The notes beneath the pieces are model-generated. The model had not been told where the DNA came from and did no database searches. It saw nothing but the letters and a program-made list of their open reading frames with translations. Shown here piece by piece: positions 46,026 through 55,272 of a stretch of 64,000 bases of DNA. Each line of letters starts with the position of its first letter. The stretch's first letter is position 1. Location: NCBI RefSeq assembly GCF_028748185.1, contig NZ_CP118164.1, positions 2,542,001 through 2,606,000 on the forward strand. Reading direction: 5' to 3'. The translations under genes and the position numbers were made by a program. This DNA is from Bremerella sp. P1. Lineage in GTDB: Bacteria; Planctomycetota; Planctomycetia; Pirellulales; Pirellulaceae.

Positions 46026-46047
46026 CGCAATCATCCAAAACAAGAAG

Positions 46048-46072
46048 AGGGCATGACGATAGGGAATGCCCT
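46048..46072. other. AGGGCAT / ATGCCCT hairpin
   Basis: Perfect 7-bp arms around an 11-nt loop, 22 nt upstream of the DUF1559 ATG and after the methyltransferase gene on the same strand. It could act in the 5' leader of the DUF1559 mRNA or at the 3' end of the methyltransferase mRNA. No T-tract. Confidence 0.3.
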
Positions 46073-46139
46073 GATTCTCGACGTTCCGTCGACCCCAGGC
46101 AACACTTTGCCGATAAGAATACCCAAAGTGGCGGACTGA

Positions 46140-46925
46140 CTACTTCCGCCGCACGATCAAAAAGTCTTGCGAGCAGCTAAACCGATAGCCTCCCTCCGGC
46201 GTCTGAAAGTTCTCGTTCAGGTAGGCTTCCAAATCACTTCGCCTGGGCGGATCAGACATCGGCAAGAGGTTCAGCATAAACTCGGCTACCTGGTAGGCGA
46301 CCGGAAAGGTGCTGGTCGTCACGTGGCTGTCGATCTTCTCAAACGACACATCAAACGCTTCCGCGGCATCGGTGGCAAACCGATCCGCAATCGCCGGCAG
46401 GTCGAAATGCATATCCAAGAAGTGGTCGAGCATCTTCATGCAATCGGTCGTCGACTGCTGCAAGATCACCAGCAGAATTCCGCCAGGCCGCAGCCAATCG
46501 CTCATCGCTTGCAGGTTGGCCAGCCGCTTTTCCGGCTCGATGTAATACAGCACGTGCGAACAGAGGATGAAGTTGGCTCCGTCGACCTGCGCCGGATCAG
46601 TCTCCAGGATCGTCTGCTGAACGATCTCGGCCCCGGGGCAATGCTCGCGAATACTCGGCTCGAAGTGGGTGTTCGGTTCCACGCAGATCGTCTGCTCGAA
46701 GTGCGGCATGAACCAGCTGGTCACGTCCCCGGTCGCGGCACCCACGTCGACGTACTTCCCTTTCTTGCTTTCGCCTGTCACCGGCCCAAGGCGATCGATC
46801 ACCTCGGCGATCTTGCTCTTGGCTTGGACCTTCTGATCGGTATGGTGCAAGAAAGCCAGAAACGCCTCTTCATATGCGGCGCTGCCGGAACCAAAGACGC
46901 TGATGGTATCTGTTTGCTCTGACAC
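46140..46925 (-). CDS. Class I SAM-dependent methyltransferase
   Basis: 261 aa with the Rossmann-type SAM motifs: motif I VDVGAATGDVT, acidic loop ICVEPN (binding the ribose hydroxyls), motif II ANFILCSHVLYYI and motif III LRPGGILLVIL. Start is a GTG at 46925 with GGGGG six bases upstream. The substrate cannot be read from the sequence; the C-terminal half (LDMHFDLPAIADRFATDAAEAF onward) lacks a family signature I recognise. Cytoplasmic. Stands between the DUF1559 group and a hypothetical gene on the same strand. Confidence 0.85.
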   Translation of the reverse strand: MSEQTDTISVFGSGSAAYEEAFLAFLHHTDQKVQAKSKIAEVIDRLGPVTGESKKGKYVDVGAATGDVTSWFMPHFEQTICVEPNTHFEPSIREHCPGAEIVQQTILETDPAQVDGANFILCSHVLYYIEPEKRLANLQAMSDWLRPGGILLVILQQSTTDCMKMLDHFLDMHFDLPAIADRFATDAAEAFDVSFEKIDSHVTTSTFPVAYQVAEFMLNLLPMSDPPRRSDLEAYLNENFQTPEGGYRFSCSQDFLIVRRK

Positions 46926-47031
46926 GATTTCCCCCCGATCCTTGGCTTAGCAAAGTGCGAATGCCCCAAGCCAAAGTAGAACGTATCGAATAGGGAAAGA
47001 TCAAGCGAATCGTTGGCGAGCCGCCAGATAG

Positions 47032-47553
47032 CTAAGTCAAAACCTGGAACGGCCGCGGGTCGCTCGTTTCGGGGTCTTTGTCGTGGCGGAAGCCGGTCAG
47101 GGACTGACCAACTTCGGCCGTTAGTTCGTACATATGGTCGGCACCGTCCTGCTCTTGCTTGGCCTTTAGCTGAGCCAGGATCTCGTGCACCATTTCCGGA
47201 ACTTCGCCATTGAGCGTCGGCTCTTTGGTTTCTTCGTCACCCTTGTAGATGATCGACCACGCTTCCTGACCGTCCCGATAACAGCGCAGGTCGGTCTTCA
47301 TGAACGTATCAGAGCACCGGAAGAAGAGGGTCTCGCGACCACCTGCCGAAAGGTTCTTGGCATAAGTTCGGCCGAGATCTCGGTAGTTGTCTCGCCCGTC
47401 GGCCAGGATCAGCTCCCACGGCGGCAGTTCTAACAGATACCACGACAAATCGGGAATCTCGTCGCGCTTTTTAGTTCGCTGCTTATCGGCGGTGCGAATC
47501 AGTTCATCCGCAGCGATCTCTTGAGAAGCAACCCACGAAATCCGAAAACCCAT
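47032..47553 (-). CDS. Hypothetical cytoplasmic protein
   Basis: 173 aa starting MGFRISWVASQEIAADEL. Segments RDEIPDLSWYLLELPPWELILADGRDNYRDL, FFRCSDTFMKTDLRCYRDGQEAWSIIYKGDEE and EVGQSLTGFRHDK suggest an alpha/beta fold. No signal peptide or helix for a membrane. No family recognised; conserved Trp/Tyr content suggests a real gene. The ATG at 47553 is read as start. Confidence 0.65.
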   Translation of the reverse strand: MGFRISWVASQEIAADELIRTADKQRTKKRDEIPDLSWYLLELPPWELILADGRDNYRDLGRTYAKNLSAGGRETLFFRCSDTFMKTDLRCYRDGQEAWSIIYKGDEETKEPTLNGEVPEMVHEILAQLKAKQEQDGADHMYELTAEVGQSLTGFRHDKDPETSDPRPFQVLT

Positions 47554-47580
47554 AGAACCCTTTCTGAGGTAAGAGAGATG

Positions 47581-47844
47581 TTAACCCGCCACCAATTTAT
47601 ACAAACCAAACCCGATCAGCCCGACCCCGAAAACCACGCGGATCAACGAAGCCGCTTTGCCGGTGCCCCCTTCGAGCACCCTTCCCTTCTTATCGCGGGA
47701 AACGCCGGTGATCAACTCGGCTACGCCCCAGCCCCCAATCAAAAGCCCCAGGCCCATCGCTCCTAACCCCAAAATGGCAGGATTGTTTTCCAGGTACTGA
47801 TTGAAATCGTCTTTGGCGTCAGCCAGGAGAAGGAAGAGGTGCAT
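47581..47844 (-). CDS. Small membrane protein
   Basis: 87 aa with two hydrophobic segments (NPAILGLGAMGLGLLIGGWGVAELITG and AASLIRVVFGVGLIGFGLYKLVAG) connected by the charged loop SRDKKGRVLEGGTGK. Predicted inner-membrane helical hairpin, function unknown. 27 nt upstream of the previous gene, so likely cotranscribed. Confidence 0.6.
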   Translation of the reverse strand: MHLFLLLADAKDDFNQYLENNPAILGLGAMGLGLLIGGWGVAELITGVSRDKKGRVLEGGTGKAASLIRVVFGVGLIGFGLYKLVAG

Positions 47845-48116
47845 GTTGATCGCAGCGGGGGGGAGGAGGTGTCTTGAGCATAATCTGATTCACTAATTCG
47901 CGAATCAGCTAATGGCACATCTTAGCGCAAATCTCACGCCCAGGCGAATGCGAAAGCACCACTCCTTCAACAAAATTCCGCGCACATTATCTTCCGACCA
48001 CCTCGGCAGGTATACCTAATCCATGCTTTGGGGACCGCTTCCCCCAACCACCATTAACCGTCAACTGTTAAGAAACACATCATGTCTTCCTCCGCGCACC
48101 CACAACCTGAACCGAA

Positions 48117-48144
48117 GGGGGCGTTCTCCCGCGAGAACGCCCCC
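48117..48144. repeat. Perfect 12-bp inverted repeat, 4-nt loop
   Basis: GGGGGCGTTCTC (48117-48128) and GAGAACGCCCCC (48133-48144) flank a CCGC loop. A T-tract follows on neither strand, so this is not a standard intrinsic terminator. It stands about 205 nt upstream of the lipoprotein ATG. It may be a regulatory leader hairpin, a protein site or a dispersed repeat. Confidence 0.7.
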
Positions 48145-48233
48145 AGGACATATCTTCTCAGGCAGAGTCCGCCGGGGGCGGGTGGGGCACGCTAAGGTAT
48201 GCGCTTTTGGCGGAATACGTTGGCAACTATTTC

Positions 48234-48263
48234 TTGACATCCGTTGTCAGGCTCCGCTAGTCT
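48234..48263 (+). promoter_or_regulatory. Candidate promoter for the 48.3 kb lipoprotein gene
   Basis: Perfect TTGACA at 48234-48239 and TAGTCT at 48258-48263, 18 nt apart, about 60 nt upstream of the ATG at 48323. The -35 is perfect; the -10 matches only three of six positions. Confidence 0.35.
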
Positions 48264-48322
48264 CGGTTCACTAGCCAATGCTCTTCACGATCTCTCCTTC
48301 GCTTCGTCTTTCTGGCGGTAAC

Positions 48323-48856
48323 ATGAAAACAGCTCTCCTGGTTTCTCTCGCATTACTTGTGGTCGTCGGCTGTTCGCAAAACAACTCGGCTTCCCTGCCC
48401 TATGCAGGTCGCCCGCCGATGGGGATCGTCGACTGGTCGGAGAAACCGGAAGGACCTTCCACGCCGGGCGTTGATGAAGTAAAAGTTCTTTACTTTGGAG
48501 ACTCGGTCATTGTTTGGAGTGACTTTCCGACTTCCAACAGCGCCGCCAGTATCGCTTATGCCAGCAAAGAGGATCACGTGGGTGGAGGGGGCCAACTGAT
48601 CAACAACGAGTACGGCTTTGTCGAATTTCGCTGCCTATTCGACACAGAAACAACCGGCACCGCAACGATCGCCGACCAGACCTACGACATCTCAAAGGGG
48701 GGCCTATTCTTGGTATCGATTCGCGGCGAGCAGCCCAAGGTGGAACAGGTCGACTGCGACTTAAGCGGGGTCAAGATGACCGAGCAAGGACTCAAACCGC
48801 TGATCGATTCCGAGCCTGCGATCAAGAAGTTCTTCACAGCGACTCCAGCCGAGTGA
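48323..48856 (+). CDS. Predicted lipoprotein
   Basis: 177 aa with a signal peptide ending in the lipobox VVVGCSQN, so lipid attachment at Cys is expected. The mature part is a small beta-rich domain (KVLYFGDSVIVWSDF, GGGGQLINNEYGFVEFRCLFDTE, TATIADQTYDISKGGLFLVSIRGEQPKVEQVDCDLS). The start ATG at 48323 has GGCGGT upstream; a longer frame reaches 48278. Function unknown. Convergent with the outer-membrane protein operon. Confidence 0.75.
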   Translation: MKTALLVSLALLVVVGCSQNNSASLPYAGRPPMGIVDWSEKPEGPSTPGVDEVKVLYFGDSVIVWSDFPTSNSAASIAYASKEDHVGGGGQLINNEYGFVEFRCLFDTETTGTATIADQTYDISKGGLFLVSIRGEQPKVEQVDCDLSGVKMTEQGLKPLIDSEPAIKKFFTATPAE

Positions 48857-48878
48857 GAATGGTCCGTTGGACCTTCTG

Positions 48879-49823
48879 CTAGAACTCCAGCACCACCGTC
48901 GCCGTAAGACCTTGCAGCAGTAGATCGTTGTTCTGCGGGCCGGTGGCGTCGGTAAAGATCTGGCATTGATTGAGCCAGTCGTTCAGTTCGTAACCGATCG
49001 CGGCCGACCACGGTCCACGGCGGAAGTTCATGCCGACCATCGTTTGAAATGCCAGCGAGCCGAAGTCGCGCGAATCGACTTTCACGGCTTGCGACTTGGT
49101 TGTCGTCACGCCGTTATCGGTTTGCGTGATGTGGGTCTCATCGGGAACGTCCCAGGCACCCAGCAGATACGAAGCAAAGAAGCCGGCGGTCAGGTTCACC
49201 TCGCACTGCGGCGAGCACCACAGGGCATACTCGCCATCGATACCCACTTTCGGGCCGAGCCCCCAGAAATTGCTCTCGGCTTCTTCAACCACCAGCCGAG
49301 TCGACGTGGTCGGGCCGATGACGTAGTCGGCCTGGAACGAGGTGGTAAACGATTGGCGAATGATGCCGCCGCGAAGTCCGATCACCGGACGAATGCTCAG
49401 CCCACTGTCTAGTGGCGTTTCGTGACTCCAGTCGAGATCGACCACGTCGTAATCGATGGAAGCTTCAAGCTGCCCGGTATCGAAGTACAGCTTCGGTGAC
49501 GGCGGCTGCGATTCTTTGCCGCCGAGAAACGCGGCCGTCAACAGTCCGCTGGCCGAGTCTGTGGTTTCCGTACGCAGGTGGGTCCACGCCAGGTTGGTTT
49601 TCCAATTGCCATCCAACGACATGCCCACGCGGAAGCCTGGGGCAAAGTCGTAGATCGTCGACTCGTAGTCGATGTACTGATTGACGGGCATCGCATTGGT
49701 ATTGAGGACCCAATCGACCGGTTCGGTCGCCTTCCAGTACAAGAACTCGCCGAAGAACTCGGCCCCTTGTACTGGGGTCGCCAAGCCCAGGCAGAGAATC
49801 AGTAAGTAACCGCAATACCGCAT
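48879..49823 (-). CDS. Lpg1974-type outer-membrane protein, copy 3
   Basis: 314 aa. A signal peptide (GYLLILCLGLATPVQGA) is followed by EFFGEFLYWKATE, the start typical of this beta-barrel family (related to the Legionella major outer-membrane protein). Alternating beta strands follow and the C-terminus ends LTATVVLEF, in aromatic Phe as barrels do. The ATG at 49823 was picked because the signal starts there; it overlaps the previous gene's stop by 25 nt. Last of three paralogous genes on this strand. Confidence 0.8.
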   Translation of the reverse strand: MRYCGYLLILCLGLATPVQGAEFFGEFLYWKATEPVDWVLNTNAMPVNQYIDYESTIYDFAPGFRVGMSLDGNWKTNLAWTHLRTETTDSASGLLTAAFLGGKESQPPSPKLYFDTGQLEASIDYDVVDLDWSHETPLDSGLSIRPVIGLRGGIIRQSFTTSFQADYVIGPTTSTRLVVEEAESNFWGLGPKVGIDGEYALWCSPQCEVNLTAGFFASYLLGAWDVPDETHITQTDNGVTTTKSQAVKVDSRDFGSLAFQTMVGMNFRRGPWSAAIGYELNDWLNQCQIFTDATGPQNNDLLLQGLTATVVLEF

Positions 49824-50737
49824 ACACCACCTTGAAAGGTCAAATCGCCGTGCATTGGCAATTGCTGAAACGTGAGCAACCGTTGCTGATTGGCCCACCA
49901 CTGCATCTCGTAACCCAGCCGACCCACCACCGGCGTTGGCCAAGGAAAATTCCACTCGACTCCAAAGAAGGAACGAATCATGAGCGTCCCCAGCTTCGAG
50001 TCATTCATGCTGGTCGTGAACGCTTCGTACGACGACGAAGGCGCGCCCCCGTCGGTGCGCTGGAAGTCGTCCTCGACGTTCCACACACCATACATCCAAG
50101 CTCCGGAACAATCGGCCACCAGGCAAAGCCGCTCGGTGCCTGGGTTCCAGCGAACGCCCACTCCGGCGCTGGGACCGAAGCCGAAGAACTCGTGGTCGAC
50201 CATTTCTACCGCGGTGAGTCCCAGGAAGTTGGCCCAGTGCGAATCGATATCTTGATCAATCACCGCGGCCTTCAAGCCAAAGGTCGGGCGGATGATACAT
50301 CCTGGCGAGACGCACACATCGTGTCCGATTTCCAAATCGAAGGTCGTGTACTTGATCGTCCAGTCGACCGAGGCCGTGGTGAAGTCGAACGAATCGCCAC
50401 TTAGGAAGCCGCTGAAGAATTCCGGGATCACCAGGTTCAAGCCGTCTTCGATCCCTGCCTGCTGCGACGTGGAAAAGTGCGTGACGGTGAACTTCACGTC
50501 CCACAACCACTCAGGCGGCTTGATCAGTAGGCCTGCCCGATAGCCGGCATCCCAGCCGAACTCGATGTTGGTCGCTTCAAACTCATCTACCGTCAGCGGC
50601 ACTTCGCTGGCCCAGACCGACGACGTTTCGGCCGACGCATGCCACACGATCGCCTCGGCGAACGGCGTAATTCCCTCGGCGGCAGCGGAAGCCCCGCTGG
50701 CCAAAAGGAAGAACAGGCATACAAACGTACGAATCAC
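49799..50737 (-). CDS. Lpg1974-type outer-membrane protein, copy 2
   Basis: 312 aa with signal peptide MIRTFVCLFFLLASGASAAAEG, then ITPFAEAIVWHASAE. Shared with the other copies: a D-V/L-D-W-x-I/V-x-F/Y-x-T-x-D-L segment, GLKAAVIDQDIDSHW matching copy 1 (GVKSAIIRQDIDSRW), a FGPSAGVGVRW strand and a C-terminal GIAVTY. Start is a GTG at 50737. It begins 20 nt after copy 1 ends, so the array is likely one transcript. Confidence 0.8.
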   Translation of the reverse strand: MIRTFVCLFFLLASGASAAAEGITPFAEAIVWHASAETSSVWASEVPLTVDEFEATNIEFGWDAGYRAGLLIKPPEWLWDVKFTVTHFSTSQQAGIEDGLNLVIPEFFSGFLSGDSFDFTTASVDWTIKYTTFDLEIGHDVCVSPGCIIRPTFGLKAAVIDQDIDSHWANFLGLTAVEMVDHEFFGFGPSAGVGVRWNPGTERLCLVADCSGAWMYGVWNVEDDFQRTDGGAPSSSYEAFTTSMNDSKLGTLMIRSFFGVEWNFPWPTPVVGRLGYEMQWWANQQRLLTFQQLPMHGDLTFQGGVCGIAVTY

Positions 50738-50756
50738 TGGCGGTTTCTAAAACGGA

Positions 50757-51896
50757 CTAATAAGTAAACCCAATCTCCAGCACGCCGCCTTGCAGCGACA
50801 TGAGATTGTTCAAACGACCCATGTTGTAGGAGTAAAACTGCATTTGATTTAGCCACACCTGGGCTTCGTATCCCAAGCGAACGCGAGTGCTCACGCGGCA
50901 CCCTGGCTGCTCCCATTCCATGCCGAGCGCGAACCGCAACATGGTCGCCGCGCCGTGGATGGGGTCTTCGTTGATCGCGATCGTGGAAGGTGTCGGAATC
51001 GTCGTCGAGGTCGGACCGTCGGTCTGGTACACCTCGCTGAAATTCCAGTTGCCGTACATCAAAGCGGCCGAAGGTGTGAAGTACGCCTGAAGCGAATGCG
51101 TGGGCGTCATGGAAAGCGGCACAAGCGCGTCGAACCCAACTGACGGGCCAATGCCCCAGAAGTCTTGCTTCAGCGTTTCGGTCGCCGAGTTGAACTGGTA
51201 GTCGTGCCCCGCTGAGTCGATCGGACTGTACCAACGCGAGTCGATGTCTTGCCGAATGATCGCCGACTTCACACCCACAAACGGACGCATCGTCAGCGCG
51301 GGACTGATCACAAAGGTACGCTCGAACTCGAGATCGATCGTGTGGAACTGAACGTCCCAGTCGACGTCGGCGCTACGGTACTTGGGACCGAAGCCAGTGC
51401 CGTCCGGGTTGTCGACAAAGAAGTTTCCGAGGAAAGCGGAATAGACTTCGCCGGCCGCGTGGTTGGTGGCCGAGGTGCCGAAGTAGGTGTAGTACAAACG
51501 CATGCTCGTGCCAGGCTCGGGCCAGTCGCGCTGGATGCCGGCCCTGACCGCGGCATTCCACTCGAACGGAGCATCGATCAACCGAGCCGTTCCGGCCAGG
51601 CTACCCATGCCCAGCGGTGTGATCTCCTGAGCCCAGTTCTCGGCGCTTCCTTCGGTCAGCTTCAGCGTTAGCAGTTGAGCAAACGGCGTCAGCGTGGTTG
51701 GTGGTGCGTTTGCGTATTCGATCCACTCTTGTTCGACGTAGACCTGCTGGCTGTCATCCAGCAAAACGTCCGACGCGTAGTTGGTTTCCGCCAGACCGAT
51801 CGAAGCGACAGCAGCAACCCACAGCCAAGCCAGCAGCGGAACAGCACGCCGCAGATAGTCGATGCACGCAGACGAAATGTCGAACTGATTGTGCAT
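50757..51896 (-). CDS. Lpg1974-type outer-membrane protein, copy 1
   Basis: 379 aa, first gene of the array. N-terminal hydrophobic segment (AVPLLAWLWVAAVASIGLA) after a slightly long n-region. The beta-rich body shows DVDWDVQFHTIDLEFERTF, MRPFVGVKSAIIRQDIDSRW, FWGIGPSVGFD and GVLEIGFTY at the C-terminus. The residue order and strand spacing match copies 2 and 3. Probably a pore or structural barrel; a substrate cannot be assigned. Confidence 0.78.
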   Translation of the reverse strand: MHNQFDISSACIDYLRRAVPLLAWLWVAAVASIGLAETNYASDVLLDDSQQVYVEQEWIEYANAPPTTLTPFAQLLTLKLTEGSAENWAQEITPLGMGSLAGTARLIDAPFEWNAAVRAGIQRDWPEPGTSMRLYYTYFGTSATNHAAGEVYSAFLGNFFVDNPDGTGFGPKYRSADVDWDVQFHTIDLEFERTFVISPALTMRPFVGVKSAIIRQDIDSRWYSPIDSAGHDYQFNSATETLKQDFWGIGPSVGFDALVPLSMTPTHSLQAYFTPSAALMYGNWNFSEVYQTDGPTSTTIPTPSTIAINEDPIHGAATMLRFALGMEWEQPGCRVSTRVRLGYEAQVWLNQMQFYSYNMGRLNNLMSLQGGVLEIGFTY

Positions 51897-52199
51897 CGGA
51901 GGAAAACGCTCGCAGGCAGGTGATTCACGCTAGAAGAGCAAGCAGTGCTGGCGTCATCCCTTGGTAAGATGCCGAAGAGCCTGCCCGCTGCAATCCACAT
52001 AACCGTTAAGGTCGACCAAGCGGCTTGTATTCCTGCAGATTGATTTCGCGATCAAACCATAAAGGCGCGTGAAATCGTTGACTGCGGTGATTGCTAGCGA
52101 ATTCCCATGCATGCATTAGGTATACCAGCCTGAATGTGCCTGAAGACAGTGCGCGCGATATTTTGTTCGAGTGCGTCGCGACAGCGTACTTGGCCCATG
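51897..52199. other. Intergenic region upstream of the outer-membrane protein array
   Basis: 303 nt; no plausible gene, repeat or RNA seen. It should hold the promoter of the three-gene array on the minus strand. Confidence 0.3.
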
Positions 52200-52742
52200 T
52201 TAATCAGGCGTCTCAACAGCTTCGTTCGATGATCGCTTCCGACTCGTCACTTGCCAACCGATCAGAAAGACGAAGCCGATGATCGGAAGGAAGATGTCGG
52301 CCCAGAACATCGTGCCGGCGTTGCCCGGGGCGAAGTTGTGATGCACGACCATCTGATAAACGTGACCAGCCGCCGCACCCCACATGAAACAGGCCGGCCC
52401 CAGGTTCGCTGCCAGTCGCAGACCGAAGTCTTGCCGAAACGCGAGCAACCCCACCAGGCCGAAGCCCAGGCTGGCGAAACCGACCTCCAACTGAAACGGG
52501 CTGTCTTCCCAGCCAATAAACCTGGCCGCCATCTCGCCGAAGAAGACATGCATGATGAAGTTGAAGATGTAAAAGAAGCCCACCGCGCTGAGGCAATAGT
52601 AAGCGAGCAGCTTCTCCCACACGATCTGCTTGGTAAGCCGTTTCGCCTGACAGGCAATCGAAACGGCGGAACAAATCAAACCAAGCAGAAAGAACGTGAC
52701 GGGATAGTTGCTAATCGCTAATCGCAGGATGGTCTCGACCAT
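52200..52742 (-). CDS. DUF6790-like integral membrane protein
   Basis: 180 aa with about five hydrophobic segments (YPVTFFLLGLICSAVSIA, LLAYYCLSAVGFFYIFNFIMHVFF, VGFASLGFGLVGLLAF, LGPACFMWGAAAGHV, MFWADIFLPIIGFVFLIGW). Conserved-looking polar residues include an IMHVFFGE motif and a second His pair (VVHHNF), which could form a functional site in the membrane. Layout is consistent with DUF6790; function unknown. ATG at 52742 chosen over a TTG three codons earlier. Confidence 0.7.
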   Translation of the reverse strand: MVETILRLAISNYPVTFFLLGLICSAVSIACQAKRLTKQIVWEKLLAYYCLSAVGFFYIFNFIMHVFFGEMAARFIGWEDSPFQLEVGFASLGFGLVGLLAFRQDFGLRLAANLGPACFMWGAAAGHVYQMVVHHNFAPGNAGTMFWADIFLPIIGFVFLIGWQVTSRKRSSNEAVETPD

Positions 52743-52827
52743 TGCATCCAATCCATGAGAAGACGGTCATACCGCACGCGAAATAGCAAGCTGGGTCGCG
52801 ACCCAGCCTACGAAGACGATACCCAAC

Positions 52828-52858
52828 AAAAAAACAGCACCCAGGAAACCCAGGTGCC
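52828..52858 (-). terminator. Possible terminator of ilvC
   Basis: Read on the minus strand, GCACC and GGTGC (5-bp arms, G/C-rich, longer with internal mismatches) are followed within two bases by seven T (52828-52834). It lies about 35 nt after the ilvC stop. The stem is short, so this is a moderate call. Confidence 0.4.
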
Positions 52859-52893
52859 GTTTGATTATCAGCATCAGCTAAGCGCGAAGCAAA

Positions 52894-53898
<1,005 letters not shown>

Positions 53899-53949
53899 AG
53901 AATTGTTACTGTTTCTAAAACTGATGGGTAAGTGGACGGTTATGTCTTG

Positions 53950-54043
53950 TCCCCTCGCCCCTGAGGGGAGAGGGTTAGGGTGAGGGGTTATCCGAAGTGC
54001 GAAGAACCCTCACCCTGGCCCTCTCCCTTGAAGGGAGAGGGGA
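53950..54043. repeat. REP/BIME-like nested palindrome between ilvN and ilvC
   Basis: The left arm contains CCCCT...AGGGG and GAGAGGGTTAGGGTGAGGG; the right arm contains CCCTCACCCTGGCCCTCTC and CCCTCTCCCTT-G-AAGGGAGAGGG, an almost perfect palindrome. Outer arms pair over 18 nt with two mismatches. This is the CCCTCACCC/CCCTCTCCC type of dispersed intergenic palindrome seen in many bacterial genomes. It could attenuate transcription between ilvN and ilvC. Confidence 0.7.
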
Positions 54044-54063
54044 CCTGAGTTTCTCGGCGAGGC

Positions 54064-54588
54064 TTACGCTTCAACCGCGTGCGGATCGTTGACTTGTTCT
54101 TCCAACGACATTCCGCTGCGAACCATGGCGATTCGTCCCGTCCTCACCAGCTCGCGGATTCCGTAAGGTCGCATCAGGTCGATGAATGCGACGATCTTGT
54201 TTTCGGTGCCAGAGATCTCGATGATGATCTCGCTCCGGCCGACGTCGACGATGCGGCCGCGGAAGATGTCGACCAACTCGTTGATTTCGCTGCGAGATCC
54301 GCCTGGCTCGGCGGCAACTTTGATCAGCATCAGATCGCGTTCGACGAAGTCCGACGAGCTGACGTCCAGCACGCGTACGACGGTGACGATCTTTTCCAGC
54401 TGCTTGCGTACCTGCTCTAGGACATGATCATCTCCGACTACGACGAAGGTCATACGCGAAAGATGTGGATCCTCGGTTTCCCCCACTGCGAGCGAATCGA
54501 TATTGTATCCGCGTGAGGCGAGCATCCCGGAAATGTGGGCGAGTACCCCGGGCACATTCTGTACCACCGCCGAGAGCACGTGACGCAT
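54064..54588 (-). CDS. ilvN: Acetolactate synthase small (regulatory) subunit
   Basis: Regulatory subunit that confers valine feedback on the catalytic subunit IlvB/IlvI. 174 aa with an N-terminal ACT domain (NVPGVLAHISGMLASRGYNIDSLAVGET), the expected VVRVLDVSSSDFVERDLMLIKV second segment and a C-terminal ISGTENKIVAFIDLMRPYGIRELVRTGRIAMVR. The ATG at 54588 has GGGAG eight bases upstream; an open frame to 54702 adds a non-conserved leader. The catalytic subunit gene is not in this window next to it. Upstream of ilvC. Confidence 0.95.
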   Translation of the reverse strand: MRHVLSAVVQNVPGVLAHISGMLASRGYNIDSLAVGETEDPHLSRMTFVVVGDDHVLEQVRKQLEKIVTVVRVLDVSSSDFVERDLMLIKVAAEPGGSRSEINELVDIFRGRIVDVGRSEIIIEISGTENKIVAFIDLMRPYGIRELVRTGRIAMVRSGMSLEEQVNDPHAVEA

Positions 54589-54765
54589 TGTTTTCTCCCA
54601 GAACCGTAAATTGAAACCCGCATGATAGTTTGCCCCCCTTGCACCGACAAGAGGCGGTGCTATGCCGCCAATTAGTGCAGCCAGGAAAGCCATTAGCCCC
54701 ACCCTAACGCGGGCAGAAGTGTTAGTAGCCGATGGAGCCGACCGATCCTGTTAAGACACCATGAG

Positions 54766-55272
54766 TTACGACAAGTTCAGGCCCCTCGATTGAGGTTTTG
54801 CCAGGGGCGGCTTAGCGTGCCATGGGAACGGCGGCCAAGGCAGGCGAAATGGGAGAACGTTTCTCAAACTCATGCCCACGCGGACGAGTCCACGGCAGCT
54901 GGCCGCCGATGCGAGTTCCGTGTGCCCCGGCCGTTTGAGCAACGTGGTGCCCGGTGTATGCCACTGGCCTCTGGCCGGTGTCTTGGAAGCGGATAACGGC
55001 ATGGCAAACGGATACCGACGCCGCACAGGCGAGACGCCTGTGGCACGCGGAACGCTCTTCACCGGCCTGGGAGCTTCCTCCTGGGCAGCCGCTTGCTGGG
55101 CCTCGGCCTGCTCACGTTCGCGCCGTTCGATCTCCTGCTGCTTCTCTTGCCGCCGTTGGTAGATCCGCCGAATGGCCGCGAAGATCTCCGGGGTCGACAT
55201 CTGGCTCACGTCGATCGTGCTCTTCGTTTCGTCTTGCGTCGTGCTGTTGGTATCGGTAGTGGAACTCGACAT
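54766..55272 (-). CDS. Hypothetical protein with repeat-derived C-terminus
   Basis: 168 aa. Residues 1 to about 70 look genuine: an acidic Ser/Thr-rich N-terminus, then STPEIFAAIRRIYQRRQEKQQEIERREREQAEAQQAA, a helix. The C-terminal half (RATGVSPVRRRYPFAMP, GQWHTPGTTLLKRPG) is Arg/Pro-rich and is translated from the hairpin-bearing repeats described below. It may be an old gene extended into repeat DNA. The ATG at 55272 has GAGGA nine bases upstream. Confidence 0.45.
   Translation of the reverse strand: MSSSTTDTNSTTQDETKSTIDVSQMSTPEIFAAIRRIYQRRQEKQQEIERREREQAEAQQAAAQEEAPRPVKSVPRATGVSPVRRRYPFAMPLSASKTPARGQWHTPGTTLLKRPGHTELASAASCRGLVRVGMSLRNVLPFRLPWPPFPWHAKPPLAKPQSRGLNLS
55024..55042. repeat. 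CACAGGCG-AGA-CGCCTGTG hairpin inside the orphan gene
   Basis: Perfect 8-bp arms with a 3-nt loop. Read on the minus strand it encodes the ATGVSPV peptide, which is characteristic of translated dispersed repeats in planctomycete genomes as far as I know. Confidence 0.5.

Larger units (their letters stand above)
47845..48322. other. Intergenic region with hairpin and promoter candidate
   Basis: 478 nt without a clear gene. It holds the perfect 12-bp inverted repeat at 48117-48144 and a promoter candidate at 48234-48263, both listed separately. Confidence 0.4.
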
